Origin: Capnocytophaga sp. oral taxon 338 str. F0234
GTDB lineage: Bacteria; Bacteroidota; Bacteroidia; Flavobacteriales; Flavobacteriaceae
Assembly (NCBI RefSeq): GCF_000192225.1
Contig: NZ_GL872413.1
Span: 80,848-144,847, forward strand
DNA length: 64,000 nt
Direction: 5' to 3'
Shown here: positions 11,966-19,837 of the stretch, piece after piece
Position numbering within the stretch: the stretch's first letter is position 1
How the letters are laid out: each line of letters starts with the position of its first letter
The notes under the pieces: generated by a model
Databases searched by the model: none
What the model was told of the DNA's origin: nothing
The model's input: only the letters and a program-made list of their open reading frames with translations
Position numbers and translations under genes: made by a program

Positions 11966-12988
11966 ATGAGATATTTTTATTATATTTTTTTATTTTTCTT
12001 CCTCTCAGCATCAGCACAAACAGAACGATTCAAAATTGTCTTAGATGCTGGTCATGGGGGGAAAGACCCTGGCAAAGTTCATAGAAAAATATATGAAAAA
12101 GATATAGTATTAAAGATTGTCCTTTTGGTAGGTAAAGAACTTGAAAAGAATCCTTTATATAAAGTCACCTATACACGCAAGGATGATCGGTTTATTGAAC
12201 TTTATGAACGAGGTGCTATTGCCAACAAAGCAAAGGCTGACTTATTTATTTCCGTACATTGTAATTCCTCTCCTAACAAAGAAGCTCATGGTTCAGAGTC
12301 CTATGTATTGGGATTACATGCTAATGACCTCAATTTTGAAGTAGCTAAAGAGGAGAACCAAGTAATCTACTTAGAGAAGGACTATAAAGAGAAATATGCC
12401 GGTTATGACATCAATTCGCCTGAGTCCTTCATAGGACTTTCTATCATGCAAGAAGAGTTCTTAGAGCAGAGCATCCAGATGGGTAAGCGTATTCAAAATG
12501 CCTTAGCCGAAAACCCTCTAAGCCGCGATCGAGGGGTAAAACAAGCTGGTTTTATCGTTCTACACCAGACCTATATGCCTTCTGTACTTATTGAAACAGG
12601 CTTCCTTAGTAACCAAGCAGAACGCGACTTCCTCAATTCCTCTGAAGGGCAACAGCAAGTAGCTCAAGGTATTGTAAAGGCTATCAACAACTATTATCAT
12701 TGGCTTAAGAACAACAGCCTTTTGACCAAGGATTCTTCATCCACTGACAAAGGAGATACTTTCTACCGAGTACAAATAGCTACCAGTAATAAGAATTTGG
12801 ACGCAATACCCGCCAATTTTAAAGGTCTTAGCCCTATTTTTAAAGAAAAAATAGGAACTTCTTTCCGTTACTATTATGGGAGAGAGATAGATAAAAGAAA
12901 AATAGAGAATTTATTACAAATTGCTAAGAAAAAAGGCTTTACCGATGCCTTTATCGTTCCTTTTGTAGGAGGGAAGCGTTCCTTATAA
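11966..12988 (+). CDS. N-acetylmuramoyl-L-alanine amidase with SPOR-like C terminus
   Basis: 340 residues from ATG 11966; an in-frame TTG one codon earlier is less likely. It cleaves the bond between MurNAc and the stem peptide in the periplasm during cell separation. A signal peptide covers about 1-18 (hydrophobic, ending SASAQ). The Amidase_3 domain has zinc ligands His30 (DAGHGG), Glu44 (YEKD) and His98 (SVHCNS), and the catalytic Glu in LIETGFLSN. Residues about 255-335 (YRVQIATS...TDAFIVPF) look like a SPOR domain, which binds denuded glycan at septa. The phosphorylase gene follows after 35 bp. Confidence 0.92.
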   Translation: MRYFYYIFLFFFLSASAQTERFKIVLDAGHGGKDPGKVHRKIYEKDIVLKIVLLVGKELEKNPLYKVTYTRKDDRFIELYERGAIANKAKADLFISVHCNSSPNKEAHGSESYVLGLHANDLNFEVAKEENQVIYLEKDYKEKYAGYDINSPESFIGLSIMQEEFLEQSIQMGKRIQNALAENPLSRDRGVKQAGFIVLHQTYMPSVLIETGFLSNQAERDFLNSSEGQQQVAQGIVKAINNYYHWLKNNSLLTKDSSSTDKGDTFYRVQIATSNKNLDAIPANFKGLSPIFKEKIGTSFRYYYGREIDKRKIENLLQIAKKKGFTDAFIVPFVGGKRSL

Positions 12989-13023
12989 AGAATTCTCAAC
13001 AAGAAATTTTAATTAATAATATT

Positions 13024-13902
13024 ATGAAGATACAAAATTCTGAACTTATTCTCTCTGGAGAAGGTCGTATCTATCACCTTAACATTGGAAAAGAGAATAT
13101 TGCAAGCACTATTATCTTAGTAGGGGATCCAGAACGAGTTCCTGTGGTCTCTGCTCACTTTGATTCTGTAGAATTCACCGCACATAAGCGAGAGTTCGTC
13201 ACCCATACAGGTACTTTTCAAGGGAAACGTCTCTCAGTAGTCTCCACAGGTATTGGTACTGATAATATTGATATTGTCCTAAACGAAATAGATGCTTTAT
13301 TCAATATTGATTTGGAGAAAAGAGCTCCCAAAGAACAGATTACGCCATTGAAATTCATTCGCTTAGGAACATCTGGCTCTCTACAGGCTGAAATTCCTGT
13401 GGATAGCATTGTTCTCTCCGCTTATGGACTGGGAATGGATTGTCTTTTACATTCTTATAAAGATAGTCCTACAGTACGAGAAGCAGATATGGAAAAGAAT
13501 TTTATCACACATAGCCATTGGAATATGGATAAAGGGCATCCTTATATAGTAGCCTGTGGAGAGTTACTCTCTCAAAAGCTATACAGTCCTGAGATCTTTA
13601 AGGGAATTACAGGTACAGCTCCTGGTTTCTATGCCCCACAAGGGAGAAAACTGCGACTTACTCCTGAAGATGAGCACCTTAATGAAAAGCTACATAGCTT
13701 CTGCTATAATGGTTATAAAGTGACCAATATGGAAATGGAGACTGCTGCCATTTATGGCTTGTCTAAACTTTTAGGACATCAAGCCGTTTCCCTCAATGCC
13801 ATTATCGCCAATCGTCCTACAGGTACCTTTACCGCTGATACCAAAAAAGCTGTAGAAAAACTTATTGAATATGCTCTTCCTAAGATTGCAGCAAGTATCT
13901 GA
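13024..13902 (+). CDS. Nucleoside phosphorylase (uridine phosphorylase-like)
   Basis: 292 residues, of the PNP/UDP superfamily, which splits nucleosides with phosphate to base plus ribose 1-phosphate. The phosphate-binding GDPERV is near residue 38, GIGTDNIDIVLNE near 78, RLGTSGSL near 118, and the nucleoside-binding NMEMETAAIYGL near 240 is the uridine phosphorylase-type signature. Length is slightly above the E. coli Udp type. It is probably co-transcribed with the amidase and ends at a strong terminator. Base specificity is not certain. Confidence 0.88.
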   Translation: MKIQNSELILSGEGRIYHLNIGKENIASTIILVGDPERVPVVSAHFDSVEFTAHKREFVTHTGTFQGKRLSVVSTGIGTDNIDIVLNEIDALFNIDLEKRAPKEQITPLKFIRLGTSGSLQAEIPVDSIVLSAYGLGMDCLLHSYKDSPTVREADMEKNFITHSHWNMDKGHPYIVACGELLSQKLYSPEIFKGITGTAPGFYAPQGRKLRLTPEDEHLNEKLHSFCYNGYKVTNMEMETAAIYGLSKLLGHQAVSLNAIIANRPTGTFTADTKKAVEKLIEYALPKIAASI

Positions 13903-14323
13903 TGAGGGTTCCTATGTAATAAAATAAAAAAATCCTCACAAGTTTGTGAGGATTTTTTACTTAAAACTAACTGTTTTCTAATGAGGGTAAACAACTGATA
14001 TAAAAACACTAAAAAGAACATACTCATTAGAAAAGTGTAACGGAAATGAAATACTAAAAACATCCCTTTACAGATGGACTTTTACATCCAAACAACAACA
14101 CTGCAAAGGTATAAATTATTTTTTTAATATACAATATTTATTTTTAATTATTTTAAATAAGAATTTTTATTACTAGTTATCAAAACATTAAACAGATGAT
14201 TTTCATCTTATTTGTTTAAAACAGCTTTAACTTTCATAGGAATTAATTCCTTAATGGCATATTTTTTGTAAGGGAAAGACTCTTTTAATAGATAAGAAGT
14301 TTGAGAGAATCCTATTAACCTGT
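13903..14323. other. 421-bp intergenic region
   Basis: Contains the terminator at 13927, then AT-rich sequence without a convincing gene up to the FUSC start. A promoter for FUSC must be here. Only a spaced variant near 14262 (TATTTTTTG) resembles the -7 element, so no firm call is made. Confidence 0.55.
13927..13958 (+). terminator. Strong Rho-independent terminator
   Basis: A near-perfect hairpin with AAAAAATCCTCACAA on one side and TTGTGAGGATTTTTT on the other, 24 bp after the phosphorylase stop. Confidence 0.93.
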
Positions 14324-16588
14324 ATGAAACGAACTAATTTCTTAGAATTCTTCAAGAGTTATGCTTTTGTTATAGGCATCTTGAAATCCTTTGCTATTCT
14401 TTCTTGCTTATTCGCAGGCTGGCTTTTTAATAATCTTTCCGCCGGTCTCACTGCAGCTACTACTATTATCGTAATAGCTCCAAGTGATATTCCAGGAAAT
14501 AGAAAACATCACTTAGGAGGGATTGCCATTGCTACTCTTTTTGTGGTAATTAGTTCTATCACTATAAATTATGTCCATGCGTATGGTTCTCTTTGGCAAC
14601 TGCTACTAACCATGTCCATACTTATCTTCTGTGATGCTTATATTTCCTTATATGGTGCACGTGCAGCAATGGTCTCTATTGCAGGAATATTTACGATTAC
14701 GTTAGCCCTTGCTCGCCCTCTAACAGGGATAAGTATCCTATATAATGCCCTATATATTCTCATAGCAGGAATCTGGTATATTTTCTTAGTAAGAGTACTA
14801 ATGTGGATACGTCCTCGCCAATACAGTGAACAACTCCTTGCCAAATGTATGTCCCTTATGGCAAAGTACTTACATACACGAGCTGTTCTTATCAGTGATG
14901 TGAAAAACAGAGATGCCAATAAGCAAGTTCTTCTCTTCTTACAAACAGCCTTAAACGATCAGTATGAAAAACTGCGTGCTGTTCTTTTAGACTCTCGTTC
15001 CAAGTCAGGAAAGACAAATTACCTTCAACGACAATTTCTTATTTTCATTGAAATTGTTGATATTTTTGAACTTGCTATAGCAAATCCTATTCCTTATGAG
15101 AAAGTAGATAAATATGCCTCCAAAAATAGTGTTTTTCTTGAGAGATATACCAATTTCTTAGAGGAACTTTCTAATATTCTTCTTAAAATGGCTGATTACA
15201 TCGGAGAAAGAAAAAAAGAATCCTTTTCAATTAGTCTAAAGAGTTTGCTTAAAAAACAATTAGAATTTAAAGAATCCTACATTAGTGTCAGTCAAGAGGG
15301 AAGTTTCTCAGAGGAACAAACACTTTTAGAGAAGATGTACTATTATCTGGAGAAACAGACCCAGAACATCTATAATGTACAACAAATCTTCAATAATTAC
15401 TATACCCAAGAGGTGAGCTTCCGTGATGAAAAAAGTTATCGTAGGTTTGTCAGTAGTGATAACTATTCCATCAAGCGATTAGCAGATCACTTTTCTCTTC
15501 ATTCTTCCTTTTTTCGTCATGCCCTACGACTTTCTATTGTAACTGTCATTGGTTATCTAATAGGTCATGCTTTTGAAGTACAAAATCCTCACTGGATACT
15601 TTTTACAGTGTATGTGATTATGCGTCCTGGATATGGACTTACTCTTTCTCGTTCCAAGGACAGGGCTCTGGGAACACTTATTGGAGCTGGTATTGCCTTA
15701 GTTATTGTTTATATAAGTCAATATATATTTCATCTTAATTTTGATACTTATAAATACATCTATGCTACTATTATTCTCTTATGTATGCCTATGGGATATG
15801 GTCTTCTACAGGAGAATTTCAGTATGAGTGCTATCTTCCTCACTTTGTATATTGTATTAGTATATGCCCTCTTTGTCCCCGATGCTATGAGTGTGGTACA
15901 GTATCGAGTAGTAGATACTCTCATCGCCTTTGCCCTATCGGTAAGCGCTAATTATCTGCTTTTCCCTTCTTGGGAACATAAGAACTATAATTTACTTATA
16001 GTAAAAAGCCTAAAAGCTAATTTAGGTTATACTAACGAACTTATCAAGCGTACAGAGAACCCTGAAGTTACCACCGAATATAAGGTAGCACGTAAAAAAG
16101 CTTTCTTAGCTTTGGCTAACCTTAACGCAGGTCTACAGCGCATGTTACAAGAGCCTAAATCCCAGCAAAAGAACTATGCCATACGTAATGAGATTCAAGT
16201 ACTCCAACAGGATTTTCTATCCTGTGTAGCTACTCTCAGTACTCAACTAACAGAGAACTCTTCTGCACTTATAAATAGTCTCTTTGTAAGAGCTATCCAA
16301 GAAATTCAACATAAGCTCCAACACTGTGTTGAATTATTAGATGGGAAACTCAAACAGGAGGTTATCCCCTTCAACCCAAAAGTATTTGAAGAACTCAAAG
16401 AGAAAACCCTAGAATTATTCTCCAATACCGAAGGAAATTTTGCTGAAAAAAACTCTCAAGAGAATATTCGTCCTCAAGAGATGCTTTTCTTCACAGAGCA
16501 ACTCTCTTACTTAAGGGAGCTTACTGAAAATTTAGAACAGAATATTGAAAAAATGCTCTATAGCAAAGAGGCTATCCAAAAAGAATAG
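14324..16588 (+). CDS. FUSC family inner-membrane transporter (YccS/YhfK-like)
   Basis: 754 residues. The architecture is that of the FUSC/aromatic acid exporter-like family: an N-terminal block of about six membrane helices (about 10-155), a central cytoplasmic helical region (about 160-400), a second block of helices (about 405-545, with HWILFTVYVIMRPGYGLTLSRSKDRALGTLIGA, the conserved family motif), and a helical C-terminal tail. The repeated halves suggest an internal duplication, as in YccS. Substrates of the family are poorly known; aromatic acids and fusaric acid are examples. The last codons and stop lie inside the hairpin at 16567-16593. Confidence 0.88.
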   Translation: MKRTNFLEFFKSYAFVIGILKSFAILSCLFAGWLFNNLSAGLTAATTIIVIAPSDIPGNRKHHLGGIAIATLFVVISSITINYVHAYGSLWQLLLTMSILIFCDAYISLYGARAAMVSIAGIFTITLALARPLTGISILYNALYILIAGIWYIFLVRVLMWIRPRQYSEQLLAKCMSLMAKYLHTRAVLISDVKNRDANKQVLLFLQTALNDQYEKLRAVLLDSRSKSGKTNYLQRQFLIFIEIVDIFELAIANPIPYEKVDKYASKNSVFLERYTNFLEELSNILLKMADYIGERKKESFSISLKSLLKKQLEFKESYISVSQEGSFSEEQTLLEKMYYYLEKQTQNIYNVQQIFNNYYTQEVSFRDEKSYRRFVSSDNYSIKRLADHFSLHSSFFRHALRLSIVTVIGYLIGHAFEVQNPHWILFTVYVIMRPGYGLTLSRSKDRALGTLIGAGIALVIVYISQYIFHLNFDTYKYIYATIILLCMPMGYGLLQENFSMSAIFLTLYIVLVYALFVPDAMSVVQYRVVDTLIAFALSVSANYLLFPSWEHKNYNLLIVKSLKANLGYTNELIKRTENPEVTTEYKVARKKAFLALANLNAGLQRMLQEPKSQQKNYAIRNEIQVLQQDFLSCVATLSTQLTENSSALINSLFVRAIQEIQHKLQHCVELLDGKLKQEVIPFNPKVFEELKEKTLELFSNTEGNFAEKNSQENIRPQEMLFFTEQLSYLRELTENLEQNIEKMLYSKEAIQKE

Positions 16589-16593
16589 CCTCT
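16567..16593. terminator. Hairpin overlapping the FUSC stop codon
   Basis: A 9-bp stem AGAGGCTAT / ATAGCCTCT (16567-16575 and 16585-16593). The FUSC stop TAG (16586-16588) is part of the stem. It may also end the converging minus-strand transcript. The flanking T tract is weak in the plus direction. Confidence 0.6.
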
Positions 16594-16713
16594 ATAAAAG
16601 TTAACATTTCTATTTTTATAATTTTTATAGTCAAATTTCTTTAATTTCTGACCGATTTCTAAGAAAAAATTATATTACATATTGAATATCTATATAGCTC
16701 ATACTTCTACTGA

Positions 16714-17317
16714 TTAATCTTCTCCTATAATATAAAATTTACCTTCATCATCTCTTGTGGCAGAAATTTCATAATAGGAAATGGTTCTCTTTCTTCCTGA
16801 GTAAGTAGTAGAACCACTCTTCTTACGCATAGTTAAATTATAGACTACTTGCATTTTGCCATTCCATTTGACAATGGTCATATCGCGTACGTTGAAGCGA
16901 TTGAAATCCTTTAACTCTTCATTGTTTTCAAGGAATTTATAAAGCTCGGCCGCATCTTTTACCACCATATCGGTATCGATCTCTTCTACTTTGAAAAGGA
17001 GTTAAGTTATCACTAACAGAATCTTCTTGAGGGTTCTGTAGTTTGCCTATTTTCCAATAAGCCTGAGAGATATACTTACCCTCATTTTCAGGATCTTTGA
17101 AAACGGCAGTAAGTCCTTTGAAGGCATCTTCTAAGGGTTTTCCTGTGTGTAGGCTTATTTTGTAGAATTCTTTTCCCACAAAAGGTTGTTCTTTCGCCAG
17201 AATAGCTTTAGCTTCTTCTATTCCTGCTTTTTCTGTCATCTTGTTACCAAAGATAAAGCTACAAGAGGTAAGCACAAAGGTAAGTGCCATACCTAATAAA
17301 AGGGTGATTTTTTTCAT
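16714..17317 (-). pseudogene. Lipoprotein gene with a one-base frameshift
   Basis: The 5' frame (start 17317) encodes MKKITLLLGMALTFVLTSCSF, a lipoprotein signal with lipobox LTSC, and runs to about residue 108 (SDNLTPF) before continuing as an arginine-rich out-of-frame tail ending at 16937. The +1-shifted frame continues as FKVEEIDTDMVVKDAAELYK and stays open to 16714. A run of four T (minus strand; AAAA at 16994-16997 on plus) marks the junction. With three T the frames join into a protein of about 200 residues (TPFKVEEID...). A sequencing error, slippage-based switching or true inactivation are all possible. Function unknown. It is the last gene of the unit starting at 18488, directly after the 228-residue lipoprotein gene. 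Confidence 0.75.
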
Positions 17318-17318
17318 T

Positions 17319-18005
17319 TTATAATTTGATTGGTTTTTTAGTATCTATAAGTGTACCTTCAGCATCGAAGCGGAAAGTAGTTGTCTGGGCAGCCAGTACC
17401 ATGGGTTGGGTACGCACTTCTATCTCAAAGGCTTTCGTCTGGTGGTTACGGCTGATCTCCCAGCTCGTTACAAAGGCACTTTCCTCGGATTCTTGTAGTG
17501 CTTTCTTCAGGATGGAGGGAACCTTTTGTAAAAGAGGCTTGACATCGGAAAGGCGAAACAGTATGTCCTTATAGTCGTCATAGGTAGCCGCAGTCTCATC
17601 GTCTCGCTTGAGCACAAAGGCAGAGCTGCCTTCCTCTCCAAAGATACTGCGATCGCTGTCACAACGTATATAGAAGACCCGAAAAGCACTTGTCTCTACG
17701 TTGGTGAGTACCTTGACCAAAACCTTGGATTCCTTGGCTACTTCATCCAGATCCAAACGGAGCACGTTGGCACCTATGGCATAGAATTCAGCATCTTCGG
17801 CGGATTTGATTTTCCCTGTCTCGGTGAGTTCCTTTAGGATATCATCTATATATCGTGGATAGCTCTCCATATCCGTTCCTATGATCCCTTTGGTAAGGTC
17901 ATACTTAGCCGGTGGAAAAATGGCTTTTTTCCAAAGTCTGAGATATTCACAACTACTAAGGCTAAAAGCCAACACAGCCACTACTAAGAGGGTGAGTTTC
18001 TTCAT
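17319..18005 (-). CDS. Predicted lipoprotein, unknown function
   Basis: 228 residues. The N terminus (MKKLTLLVVAVLAFSLSSCEY) is a lipoprotein signal with Cys19 in the lipobox SLSSC. The mature protein is mixed alpha/beta with no recognised domain. The hydrophobic core VLVKVLTN, AFRVFYIRCD and the C-terminal AAQTTTFRFDAEGTLIDTKKPIKL suggest a beta-sheet ending. It sits between the 155-residue gene (15 bp upstream) and the frameshifted lipoprotein (1 bp downstream), so the three form one transcription unit. Both lipoproteins have similar signal sequences. I do not recognise a family. Confidence 0.75.
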   Translation of the reverse strand: MKKLTLLVVAVLAFSLSSCEYLRLWKKAIFPPAKYDLTKGIIGTDMESYPRYIDDILKELTETGKIKSAEDAEFYAIGANVLRLDLDEVAKESKVLVKVLTNVETSAFRVFYIRCDSDRSIFGEEGSSAFVLKRDDETAATYDDYKDILFRLSDVKPLLQKVPSILKKALQESEESAFVTSWEISRNHQTKAFEIEVRTQPMVLAAQTTTFRFDAEGTLIDTKKPIKL

Positions 18006-18020
18006 ATCAATAGCAGATTT

Positions 18021-18488
18021 TTATTTGTCTTTCTTCCAAAGGGCAGAGATACCTACATTTTGATCTTTCTGTTGTATAGGGTATTTGCTATTGATCGCCT
18101 CCAAGATGTCTCCGTCAAAATCCTTATTACTACCGTAAATGGTTTGGATAATCCATCGCCCGATCATCCCACCTTCGTTATAAAGCCCCTTGAGCCACCA
18201 CTTCATAGTGGTTCGGTCAAAGCCCAAGTAAGTATCCTCGCGAGACATATCGTCGGTCATAGGAGCATACTTTACAGTGATAAAAGTACGGTGGTAGGCA
18301 TTTTTCGCCACGAAGATACGATCCTCCGATGCCGAAGTCCCCAATACCTGTGAAGCTACATTGCCTTTCTTGAGAAACTCCACCTTGTACTTACTGCCTA
18401 ATTTCTCTTTGATTACCTCAAAGATATCTTGCAAAGGCACCTTACCTTCTAAGAAAGTAAGAGTAATGTTTTTGTCTAATAATCCCAT
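18021..18488 (-). CDS. Unrecognised soluble protein, first gene of a putative LytTR target operon
   Basis: 155 residues, no signal peptide or membrane segment, so probably cytoplasmic. It begins MGLLDKNITLTFLEGKVPLQD and is a mixed alpha/beta protein with a notable aromatic cluster (TTMKWWLKGLYNEGGMIGRWI). No known domain was recognised. It heads a three-gene unit with two lipoprotein genes. Its promoter at 18517 carries 9-bp direct repeats around a poly-G run, shared with the 179-residue gene at 19247, which suggests common regulation by the nearby LytTR protein. Confidence 0.72.
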   Translation of the reverse strand: MGLLDKNITLTFLEGKVPLQDIFEVIKEKLGSKYKVEFLKKGNVASQVLGTSASEDRIFVAKNAYHRTFITVKYAPMTDDMSREDTYLGFDRTTMKWWLKGLYNEGGMIGRWIIQTIYGSNKDFDGDILEAINSKYPIQQKDQNVGISALWKKDK

Positions 18489-18516
18489 AAATTTTACTTT
18501 TTTAAGTTTGTTAAGG

Positions 18517-18603
18517 CAAAATTAGATAATAATTCTCAATAAGTTAAAACAAATCAATATCCGCGGGGGGGTGAATATTCGCCTTTAAAATCGCTATATT
18601 CGC
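18517..18603 (-). promoter_or_regulatory. Promoter with three 9-bp direct repeats and a G7 run (putative LytTR operator A)
   Basis: On the minus strand the -7 element TAATTTTG is at 18517-18524, 28 bp before the start at 18488. Upstream are three copies of a 9-mer, written on the plus strand as AATATCCGC (18556-18564), AATATTCGC (18574-18582) and TATATTCGC (18595-18603). Periods are 18 and 21 bp. A run of seven G (18565-18571) lies between the first two. Two 9-bp direct repeats about 12 bp apart is the classical LytTR binding layout; the sequence itself differs from the published consensus, so the link to LytTR is inferred. Confidence 0.65.
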
Positions 18604-18659
18604 AAAAAAGAGGGGGTAGGAAGGTTTTTTACAATTACTGGCTGCATATGCTTACAACA

Positions 18660-18684
18660 AAGGCTGTCTTATCAGGACAGCCTT
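18660..18684 (-). terminator. Terminator-like hairpin after the 179-residue gene
   Basis: A stem AAGGCTGTC / GACAGCCTT (18660-18668 and 18676-18684) with a 7-nt loop, 23 bp beyond the stop of the minus-strand gene. It separates that gene from operator A. Confidence 0.75.
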
Positions 18685-18707
18685 ATATAAGGTTCAGTTA
18701 TGTAGTG

Positions 18708-19247
18708 TTATTTCATAGCTTGTATCATTGCCTTATGCTTATCATACTCAACTCCTGAGATGATTTTTACAGGAGTGATTCCTCTGAAATCCGAAGGAGA
18801 GAAATACTTCATCAGGAGTAAGTAGAATGCTTTTCCTGCTACGTCTTCATAGATGTAAAGCTGAAGCGGTTGGTTATCCTTAGCAGGAATATTGGCGAGT
18901 TCTCTGAAGTTTTCAGCTTCCAAAAAAGCAACTAAGTCCTTCTCGGTCGTAGCTGAGGAATCAAACTTCTTGATGCCTGCTTGTACAATCTTTGTCTGAG
19001 TTTGTTTGTTATAAAAATCAGATCCAAGCCATATGCTAAAACCTGTATATGCCATTCCTATTCCTGCAATAATGCGCCATATCCAGAGTTCTCCTGCGGG
19101 GGTGATTTCGGGATAAATCATTAAGGCAAGGAAGATGGCGAATAGGACACCATTAATGATTTTCTTAGAGGTATTTCCTTTGAGAACAAACTGCTCAGGA
19201 TGAGCTCTGAAGTAAGAAGGTAAATCCTGTGGAATTTCTTTATTCAT
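18708..19247 (-). CDS. Unknown membrane protein, putative LytTR target
   Basis: 179 residues. Two membrane helices (about 29-45, INGVLFAIFLALMIY, and 54-75, LWIWRIIAGIGMAYTGFSIWL) are followed by a soluble domain of about 100 residues with mixed alpha/beta character (KDNQPLQLYIYEDVAGKAFYLLLMKYF). No named family recognised. It is monocistronic, with its own promoter carrying operator B at 19274-19342 and a hairpin terminator at 18660. The matching promoter with the 18488 unit suggests both are switched together, perhaps in an envelope-related response. Confidence 0.75.
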   Translation of the reverse strand: MNKEIPQDLPSYFRAHPEQFVLKGNTSKKIINGVLFAIFLALMIYPEITPAGELWIWRIIAGIGMAYTGFSIWLGSDFYNKQTQTKIVQAGIKKFDSSATTEKDLVAFLEAENFRELANIPAKDNQPLQLYIYEDVAGKAFYLLLMKYFSPSDFRGITPVKIISGVEYDKHKAMIQAMK

Positions 19248-19273
19248 AAAATTTTAATTTAATTATAATAGTG

Positions 19274-19342
19274 CAAAATTAAAAAATAATTCCAAAAATA
19301 TCAAAAAGAATCAATATTCGCTGGGGGGGGGTAAATATTCGC
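19274..19342 (-). promoter_or_regulatory. Promoter with two 9-bp direct repeats and a G9 run (putative LytTR operator B)
   Basis: On the minus strand the -7 element TAATTTTG is at 19274-19281, 26 bp before the start at 19247. Two exact copies of AATATTCGC (plus strand) are at 19313-19321 and 19334-19342, separated by 12 bp that hold nine G (19323-19331). The first half-site is exactly 31 bp from the -7 element, the same as in operator A, and the sequence between is alignable, so the two promoters are homologous. The 9-12-9 layout fits LytTR family binding. Confidence 0.7.
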
Positions 19343-19373
19343 GGTTAAATTGGGAAAAACGATAATTGAAAAG

Positions 19374-19835
19374 CTATTCGCTTCCCATTAACCATTGTTG
19401 CACCTGCTCCCGACGACGTTCGGCTACAGGAATACGCTCACCTGTGATCAGTTCCAAGATGCCTTCTTTAAGATATTTCTTGATATAGTGGCTATTGACC
19501 AAATAGGACTGGTGGCAATGCACGAACTGTGAGGCAGGCAAAAGTTCTTCAAATGACTTGAGCACCTTGCTGACCAATATTTTTTCTCTTCCTTTAAGAA
19601 AAAAAGTTGTATAGCCCTTATCACTCTGTAAGTAGAGAATATTGGCTATAGGGATCAATTCTATACCCTCTGTTGTCTTTAGGGCAAGTCGCTCTATCTT
19701 TTGCTGTTGTATGTGATAGTTTTGGGCATACATCTGTACAAATGCTACCCACTGCTCCCTACACGCCCCCAGTGAATCTGAGGGCAATGTAGCGAAGAAT
19801 TGGTCTATTCTTTGGGTTATTTCTTTTGAAATCAT
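19374..19835 (-). CDS. Stand-alone LytTR DNA-binding regulator
   Basis: 153 residues. An N-terminal helical stretch (about 1-48) lacks the receiver-domain aspartates, so this is not a phosphorylated response regulator. Residues about 50-150 are a LytTR domain: GIELIPIANILYLQSDKGYTTFF, KSFEELLPASQFVHCHQSYLVN, and ERIPVAERRREQVQQWL, the usual recognition features. It starts 2 bp after the fhs stop and is probably co-transcribed with it. The nearby promoters at 19274 and 18517 carry direct repeats with LytTR-like spacing, making them the natural targets. What signal it senses is not visible. Confidence 0.9.
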   Translation of the reverse strand: MISKEITQRIDQFFATLPSDSLGACREQWVAFVQMYAQNYHIQQQKIERLALKTTEGIELIPIANILYLQSDKGYTTFFLKGREKILVSKVLKSFEELLPASQFVHCHQSYLVNSHYIKKYLKEGILELITGERIPVAERRREQVQQWLMGSE

Positions 19836-19837
19836 AA

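Noticed and set aside
16937-17317. Programmed ribosomal frameshift in the lipoprotein gene
   Set aside because: No slippery heptamer or downstream pseudoknot was seen; a simple one-base change in a T run explains the data.
19373-19381. A third half-site GCTATTCGC near operator B
   Set aside because: Seven of nine matches, at 39 bp from the next copy rather than a multiple of 21, and it overlaps the end of the LytTR coding sequence.
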